Of a stretch of DNA of 64,000 bases, positions 56,995-64,000 are shown piece by piece; the first letter of the stretch is position 1, and each line of letters begins with the position of its first letter. The stretch is taken from assembly GCF_002157355.1 (NCBI RefSeq), contig NZ_LYMK01000031.1, positions 1 through 64,000 of the forward strand, in the 5' to 3' direction. The stretch is from Variovorax sp. JS1663 (lineage in GTDB: Bacteria; Pseudomonadota; Gammaproteobacteria; Burkholderiales; Burkholderiaceae_C). Under the pieces are notes generated by a model. It worked only from the letters and a program-made list of their open reading frames with translations. It was not told where the DNA came from and ran no database searches. Position numbers and translations under genes: made by a program.

Positions 56995-57261
56995 ATGAAG
57001 AGGTCGAGATTCAGCGAAGAGCAGATCGCCTACGCGTTGCGGCTGGCCGAGTCGGGCACGCCGGTGGTCGATGTGTGCCGCCAGATCGGCGTGTCCGAAG
57101 CGACGTACTACACCTGGAAGAAGAAGTTCGGTGACTTGGGCGTAACCGAGCTCAAGCGCTTGAAGATGCTCGAGGACGAGAACGCCAGGCTGAAGCGCAT
57201 CGTGGCCGACCTGACGCTGGACAAGCAGATCCTGCAGGAGGTTGTCCGAAAAAAGCTCTGA
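56995..57261 (+). CDS. IS3 transposase subunit OrfA
   Basis: An 88-residue helix-turn-helix protein with a leucine-zipper-like end (LKMLEDENARLKRIVADLTL). Its last codons cross a slippery run CCGAAAAAAG (A6) at 57246-57254, where a -1 shift yields the OrfAB transposase. Confidence 0.93.
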   Translation: MKRSRFSEEQIAYALRLAESGTPVVDVCRQIGVSEATYYTWKKKFGDLGVTELKRLKMLEDENARLKRIVADLTLDKQILQEVVRKKL

Positions 57262-57293
57262 AGGCTGCCAAGCGGCGTGAGCTGGCAGCCTGG

Positions 57294-58112
57294 ATGCAGG
57301 AGCGCTTCAAAGTGAATGTGCGCAGGTCGTGTCGATTGGCGCTGCTGAGGCCCTCGGTCTGGTATCAGAAGAGCGAGGCGCGCGATCAAAGTGCGTTGCG
57401 GTTGCGCATTCGGGAGATCGCCATGGACCGACCGCGATTCGGGTATCTGCGCGTCCTGGTCATGCTCAAGCGCGAGGGCTGGTCAGTAGGCAAGAAGCGG
57501 GTCTATCGGCTGTACCGGCTGGAAGGCCTGCAGCTGCGCATGAAGGTCAAACGTCGCAAGCGCATCAGCCTGCAGCGCGGCCGACCGGCGCCGGCCACCG
57601 GGCCGAACGAGCACTGGAGCATGGACTTCGTACACGACCAGATGCTCGATGGCCGGGCATTCCGAGTGCTCACGGTGATCGATCAGTGGAGTCGCGAGAG
57701 TGTGTCTCTAGAGGCCAACTTCCGGCTCACGGGGCGATGCGTTGGGAAGGCCCTCGACCAGGCTGCCATCGAGCGTGGGTGGCCCAAGGCGATCACGGTG
57801 GACAACGGCACGGAGTTCACCTCCAAGGCGCTCGATGAATGGGCCTGGCGACGTGGCGTGAAGCTCGACTACACGCGCCCCGGAAAGCCCACGGACAACG
57901 GGTTGATCGAGTCGTTCAACGGTCGCCTGCGCGACGAGTTCCTGAACGTCAACGAGTTCATTACGATGCAGGATGCGCGTGAGAAGTTGAAGGCATGGCA
58001 GCATGACTACAACCATCAGCGCCCACACGGATCACTTGGCCACCTGACCCCCAGTGAGTTCGTCAAAAAGAGGTCAGATCAACAAGCCGAAAACCGCCCA
58101 ACTCCAGTTTAG
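57294..58112 (+). CDS. IS3 transposase catalytic part OrfB
   Basis: A 272-residue rve-type catalytic part, normally made as a fusion with OrfA by -1 frameshifting. The DDE residues are visible in WSMDFVHDQ, TVDNGTEFTS and GLIESFNGRLRDE. The frame extends upstream to the slippery site; ATG 57294 is the first in-frame start. Confidence 0.93.
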   Translation: MQERFKVNVRRSCRLALLRPSVWYQKSEARDQSALRLRIREIAMDRPRFGYLRVLVMLKREGWSVGKKRVYRLYRLEGLQLRMKVKRRKRISLQRGRPAPATGPNEHWSMDFVHDQMLDGRAFRVLTVIDQWSRESVSLEANFRLTGRCVGKALDQAAIERGWPKAITVDNGTEFTSKALDEWAWRRGVKLDYTRPGKPTDNGLIESFNGRLRDEFLNVNEFITMQDAREKLKAWQHDYNHQRPHGSLGHLTPSEFVKKRSDQQAENRPTPV

Positions 58113-58139
58113 AACTGACCGGATAAGGGGGAGACGTCA

Positions 58140-58579
58140 GTTTGTCCAAGTTTCGGGGGTCAGATCAGAGTTGAAGTGGACTCGAGGCTCCTATCCTCCA
58201 AGCAAGTTCTCAAGATGGTCGGACTGGACGCTCACGAGTAAGCGGCCAGCCGTCCCATCTTGATTTCGTTGAGCACGCAAGGCTCCACTACTCCACTTAA
58301 CTTCTTGGTGGAGAAATGGACACTTCAGTTGCGCTTAGCGGCGAGTGTCGCCGGCGACGCAAGCACAGCGCCGAGTTCAAGGCGCACGTCGTGGCGGCGT
58401 GCCATGTCCGCGTTCGGAATCGCACTTCCGGTGGGACATAACCCATCTGCTCAACGCAATCCAGGGTGAGCTGGCCAAGGCGCAGCAGGAAGACCGGTTA
58501 CCCGATCTGGTGGTCACCGTGCAGGAGCAACTCAGACGCGTCGATGCGCTGCAAGATGACATAGACCACATCGGCCATC
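58140..58579. other. Mosaic of transposon fragments
   Basis: No intact gene. At 58316-58410 the plus strand encodes the start of an IS66 TnpA-like protein (CRRRRKHSAEFKAHVVAACH), after a GGTGGAG site. At about 58,420-58,575 another fragment encodes WDITHLLNAIQGELAKAQQE and LRRVDALQDDIDHI, a helical piece of unknown origin. The IS66 tnpC remnant begins at 58,580 on the other strand. Confidence 0.6.
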
Positions 58580-59018
58580 GGTGCATCTGCTCGCTGACCT
58601 CGGCGCCGATCTCGACCAACGCGTGGCCATCGTGAGCGCAGACACGCTCGGACTCTGGCAGCTCGTGACGCACGATGTCGCGCGGCAATGCAGGATCCAG
58701 CGGCTTGCGGCCGCGCTTCTTGCGCTGGCGGCCAGCGACCGGCGTCGAGTCCTCATCATCGATTTCGGCCGGCAGTGTTTGCGCGGTCGGCGCGAGCGCC
58801 TCGGCCTCGTTGAGGAACAGGTCCTTCTGGTCGGTGCCGCGGGCCTCGCTCTTGGCGGCGAACAACTGACCCTGCAACGCTCCCAAGCGCTCCAGCGCCA
58901 GGTCCCGCTCGGTGGTCACCACGCGCAGTTCGCCGACGAGAGATTCGCTGTGCCGAGTGGCATCGGCCAGGGCTTGCTGCAGGGCTGCGAATTCTTCGGC
59001 GGTGGGCATCTGAACCAT
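58580..59018 (-). pseudogene. IS66 TnpC remnant (N-terminal part)
   Basis: Encodes the first about 146 residues of the IS66 transposase (MVQMPTAEEFAALQQALADA to EIGAEVSEQMH) and is then cut off. It is very similar to the same part of the intact tnpC at 61901-63475, with scattered differences. Confidence 0.88.
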
Positions 59019-59113
59019 TGCCTGCTTCGATCGACATGACGTACAAGCGTTCCTCGAACATCGCATTGTCGAGGAAGATTCGGCAACTATTTTTGCAAGC
59101 TGCCGGTGAGCGT

Positions 59114-59464
59114 TCAGGCCACTCGCTCGGAGAAGCGATGGGGGTGCTTCTGGACCACCGCGAGATCAATTCCATCGAGCAACCAGTGCAGTTGCTCCAC
59201 CGTCAACGTGGGCACGGTGGCGACACCGGGCCAGATGAACCTGTCCTGCTCGAGACGCTTCATCAACATCCAAAAGCCGTTTCGCTGCCAGCCCAGAATT
59301 TTTACGCGATCACGTCGCCGATTCCTAAAGACGTACAGCGCCTCGGCAAACGGATCCAACCCGAGGGCCTGCTCGACCAAGATCGCCAGACCGTAGAGAC
59401 CGACCCGGATGTCGATGGCCTCGCGATGCAGGTAGACCTTCAACCCTTCGTCGAAGCGAAACAC
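59114..59464 (-). CDS. tnpB: IS66 accessory protein TnpB
   Basis: A 116-residue protein from GTG 59464 (VFRFDEGLKVYLHREAID, then ALYVFRNRRRDRVKILGW). It aligns over its full length with the TnpB at 63557-63907. The frame is intact, but the rest of its element is broken. Confidence 0.85.
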   Translation of the reverse strand: MFRFDEGLKVYLHREAIDIRVGLYGLAILVEQALGLDPFAEALYVFRNRRRDRVKILGWQRNGFWMLMKRLEQDRFIWPGVATVPTLTVEQLHWLLDGIDLAVVQKHPHRFSERVA

Positions 59465-59643
59465 CGCAGTCTCCCGAGCGCCTCGATCCTCGCCAACGCC
59501 TGCTGCATGTCGCAACCACGCAAGTCGACCACAACTCCGTTGGGAAGGCGTGCCTGCACATCCATGGATGACGTCTCTTCCTGGCACGCCGCTGCGACTT
59601 CGAGCGCCACGAATGCCGGCGTCTTCGCATCGACAACGTCCAC
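59440..59643 (-). pseudogene. tnpA: IS66 TnpA remnant (C-terminal part)
   Basis: Encodes the C-terminus of TnpA (ARLPNGVVVDLRGCDMQQAL, ARIEALGRLRCFAST) and overlaps tnpB by 25 bp. The N-terminus is missing because an IS21 element starts at about 59,661. Confidence 0.78.
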
Positions 59644-59660
59644 GCTCGGCGCCGTGCTCT

Positions 59661-61847
<2,187 letters not shown>

Positions 61848-61900
61848 GCCGTCATTCAACTGCGCCCTTGCGCTCGGCATGACCGGCGTGCTGGGACTGT

Positions 61901-63475
61901 CTAGGCGGCTGGAAGCGCGATGTTCCAGGGCAGCAGGGCTTCGTAGTCGTCCGCTGTTTGCGCCAGTGGCAGCCTTTTGAACAGAGCCACGAGATAGCGG
62001 TATGGCTCGATCCCATTTGCCTTTGCCGTCTCGATGAGCGAGTACAGGTTGGCGCTCGCGTTGGCCCCGCCCACGGTGTCGGCGAACAACCATCCCTTCC
62101 TTCCAACGACGAACGGACGGATCGCGTTCTCCACCGGGTTGGAGTCCAGCGGCCAGGTGTCGCTCTCCAAGAAGCGTATGAGCTTGGGCCACTGCCCGTG
62201 CAGGTAGTGCAGGGCCTCGCCCAGCAAACTCGTTGGCGCGACGGCGTGCAGATTCATGAGCAGCAGTTGCTCGATGTTGGCCACCACCGAGGCGCTGTAG
62301 CGCTTGCGCAGCCGCCCGCGGCGCTGCGGCGACCACTTCTCGGCTCGCGCCTCGGCGCGGTAGAGCTTGCCGATGAGTTTGACGAACCGTGTGGCCAGCT
62401 GGTCCGGCGACCGGGCTGCCTTCGGGAGCGCCTCCTCAGCCTTGACGAAGGGCCTGCGCGCATGAACCCAGCATCCAAGATGCGTCAGACCATGGTCCGC
62501 AGCGATGCCATCATAGACCTGGTAGCCATCGCTCACGAACGTGGCCCCGCGCCGGATTCCGGCATAGAGCTTCTCGGCATGTGCGGCGCCCCGCCCGGGC
62601 GCATAGGCGAACAAGCGCACCGGCGGTCCGCTGGCGTTCATCTGCGCCCACATGTAGCTCTTCGTCTGCGCCTTGCGCCCAGGCTCCTTGAGCACCTGCA
62701 CAGTGGTCTCGTCGCCATAGATCAGGTCCGAGTCCAGCAGGCGATCGCGCAGCAGGTTGATCACGGGCTGCACGGCCAATCCGATCCGCACGACCCCGGC
62801 GGCCAGCGTATTGCTCACGATGTTGCCGCCGAAGCGGCGCAACAGCACCGCCGTGCGATACAGCGGCATGCCGAACTGATACTTGCCCGTGATGACCCAG
62901 GCCTGCGCCTCTTCAGTAAGAAGCCCTCGCGGGATGATGCGCGCCGGCGTTGGCGCGACCTTCAGGCTCAGGTCGCAGCAGGGGCAGGCGTACTTGATGC
63001 GGTGATGTTGGAGTACACGAACCTGCTCGGGGATGACGTGCATCTGCTCGCTGACCTCGGCACCGATCTCTACCAGGGCGTGGCCATCGTGACCGCAGAT
63101 GCGCTCGGACTCGGGCAGCTCGTGGCGCACGATGTCGCGCGGCAGCGCTGGATCCAAGGGCTTGCGACCGCGCTTCTTGCGCTGGTGACCGGCGACGTCC
63201 GTGGATTCCTCGTCGTCGCTTTCGGCCGGCAGCGTCTGCGCGGTTGGGGCGAGTGCCTCAGCCTCGTTGAGGAACAGGTCCTTCTGCTCGCTACCGCGGG
63301 CCTCGCTCTTGGCGGCGAACAACTGGCCCTGCAAGGCTCGCAGCCGTTCCAGCGCCAGGTCCCGCTCGGTGGTCACCACGCGCAGTTCGCTGACCAGAGA
63401 TTCGCTGCGCCGAGTGGCCTCGGCCAGCGCTTGCTGCAGGGCTGCGAATTCTTCGGCGGTGGGCATCTGAACCAT
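61901..63475 (-). CDS. tnpC: IS66 transposase TnpC
   Basis: A 524-residue transposase. It has an N-terminal leucine-zipper-like part, a zinc-finger (CPCCDL), and the DDE core (LIYGDETTVQVLKEPGRKAQ, and GSHARRPF-like WVHARRPF). The C-terminus has NPVENAIRPFVVGRKGWLFA. Start at ATG 63475 (MVQMPTAEEF); ATG 63499 is possible. Intact. Confidence 0.93.
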   Translation of the reverse strand: MVQMPTAEEFAALQQALAEATRRSESLVSELRVVTTERDLALERLRALQGQLFAAKSEARGSEQKDLFLNEAEALAPTAQTLPAESDDEESTDVAGHQRKKRGRKPLDPALPRDIVRHELPESERICGHDGHALVEIGAEVSEQMHVIPEQVRVLQHHRIKYACPCCDLSLKVAPTPARIIPRGLLTEEAQAWVITGKYQFGMPLYRTAVLLRRFGGNIVSNTLAAGVVRIGLAVQPVINLLRDRLLDSDLIYGDETTVQVLKEPGRKAQTKSYMWAQMNASGPPVRLFAYAPGRGAAHAEKLYAGIRRGATFVSDGYQVYDGIAADHGLTHLGCWVHARRPFVKAEEALPKAARSPDQLATRFVKLIGKLYRAEARAEKWSPQRRGRLRKRYSASVVANIEQLLLMNLHAVAPTSLLGEALHYLHGQWPKLIRFLESDTWPLDSNPVENAIRPFVVGRKGWLFADTVGGANASANLYSLIETAKANGIEPYRYLVALFKRLPLAQTADDYEALLPWNIALPAA

Positions 63476-63556
63476 CGCCTGCTTCGATCCACATGGCACG
63501 CAGGCGTTCCGGGATCATCGCATCTTCATGCGAATTCTTCGCGCCGCTGCCCTCGC

Positions 63557-63907
63557 TCAGGCCACGCGCGCATACAAGCGCTCAGGATGCTTGCGAACGA
63601 CGGCGAGGTCGATGCCATCGAGCAGCCAATGCAGCTCTTCAACCGTCAGCTTCGGCACCGACGCTGCGTCGGGCCAGATGAAGCGATCCTGTTCGAGTCT
63701 CTTCATCAACAGCCAGAAGCCGTTGCGGTCCCAGGCCAGGATCTTCACGCGATCGCGTCGACGATTGCGGAAGACATACACGGCCTTGGCGAACGGATCC
63801 AGGCCCAAGGCCTGTTCGACCAGGATCGCCAGGCCGTTGAGGCCGACACGGAAGTCGATGGCTTCCCGATGCAGGTAGACCTTCAGCTCTTCGTCGAAGC
63901 GGAACAC
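63557..63907 (-). CDS. tnpB: IS66 accessory protein TnpB
   Basis: A 116-residue TnpB (FRFDEELKVYLHREAIDFRV, VYVFRNRRRDRVKILAWD). It ends 81 bp before the tnpC start and overlaps the tnpA end by 25 bp. Family role: needed with TnpA and TnpC for transposition. Confidence 0.93.
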   Translation of the reverse strand: MFRFDEELKVYLHREAIDFRVGLNGLAILVEQALGLDPFAKAVYVFRNRRRDRVKILAWDRNGFWLLMKRLEQDRFIWPDAASVPKLTVEELHWLLDGIDLAVVRKHPERLYARVA

Positions 63908-64000
63908 CGCAGGCTCCCAAGCATTTGAATCAAGTCGCTGGCCTGGCGCATATCACATCCACGAAGATCAACCACCACGCCGTTGGGCAACCGCGCTTGC
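63883..64000 (-). CDS. tnpA: IS66 TnpA, partial at window edge
   Basis: Only the C-terminal end (ARLPNGVVVDLRGCDMRQAS, then a stop at 63883) is in the window. It matches the remnant at 59440-59643. The N-terminus lies beyond 64,000. Confidence 0.85.
   Translation of the reverse strand, partial: QARLPNGVVVDLRGCDMRQASDLIQMLGSLRCSASTKS

Larger units (their letters stand above)
56909..58139 (+). mobile_element. IS3-family element, IS407-like
   Basis: A 1,231-bp element. Terminal inverted repeats start TGACGTCTCCCC at both ends and stay similar for about 35 bp. It carries the two overlapping transposase genes. The flanks (GATC at left, GTTT at right) do not match, so a later deletion or recombination has removed the target duplication on one side. 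Confidence 0.88.

Overview
The window looks like an accessory replicon or large mobile region (megaplasmid or integrated element) of a betaproteobacterium, most likely a Burkholderiales member. This rests on the high GC content, the Burkholderiales-type DUF4148 and DUF4124 periplasmic proteins, the PbrR/CadR-like regulator with its P-type ATPase, and the set of IS21, IS630, IS3, IS66 and IS5 elements. No rRNA, tRNA or CRISPR array was found, and no replication or conjugation gene was recognised.

Positions 1-19,000 hold an SOS polymerase gene (dnaE2, with a LexA box at its start) followed by an island of toxin-antitoxin and possible defence genes: an Xre/MbcA-type antitoxin with a RES toxin and a HipA-like kinase; a TTG-started fusion of an AbiEi-like domain to a Fic domain, behind a cluster of CTAG motifs; an SRAP (HMCES/YedK) protein with a coiled-coil insertion; an AAA ATPase gene cut by a complete IS21 element; a DUF262 gene broken by one frameshift, next to an ART-like protein; and a small gene overlapping a nucleotidyltransferase.

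Positions 19,000-33,900 are a nucleotide and DNA-metabolism backbone of the kind seen on megaplasmids and large phages. On the minus strand runs gyrB, gyrA, thyA, a DprA/SLOG-like gene and a small gene, most with overlapping stop and start codons. A divergent promoter with a 7-bp inverted repeat separates gyrB from a gene for an HEGGH-motif protein. A second minus-strand block of six closely packed genes includes a thymidylate kinase with a long extra C-terminal region. The gyrase A subunit has both quinolone-contact positions replaced (Ser83 to Val and Asp87 to Phe in E. coli numbering) and an amber codon in its N-terminal arm.

Positions 33,900-35,500 are a non-coding, repeat-bearing stretch bounded by a 15-bp inverted repeat. 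Positions 35,500-54,400 are a decayed but partly functional metal and envelope stress region: broken cox subunit III and SCO genes, intact dsbB and dsbA-like genes, two paralogous two-component systems (one with an internal deletion in its receiver), a CDF exporter, MgtC, a CusF-like protein, a chimera of a P-type ATPase N-terminus with an RND pump C-terminus, an intact EptA/MCR-type phosphoethanolamine transferase (plus a decayed second copy), and a CadA/PbrA ATPase with its MerR regulator.

Positions 54,400-64,000 are mostly mobile elements: an intact IS630 inserted at the merR stop codon, one lipoprotein gene, an IS3 element, and a nest in which an IS66 remnant was hit by an IS21, which was then hit by a second IS66 running off the window.
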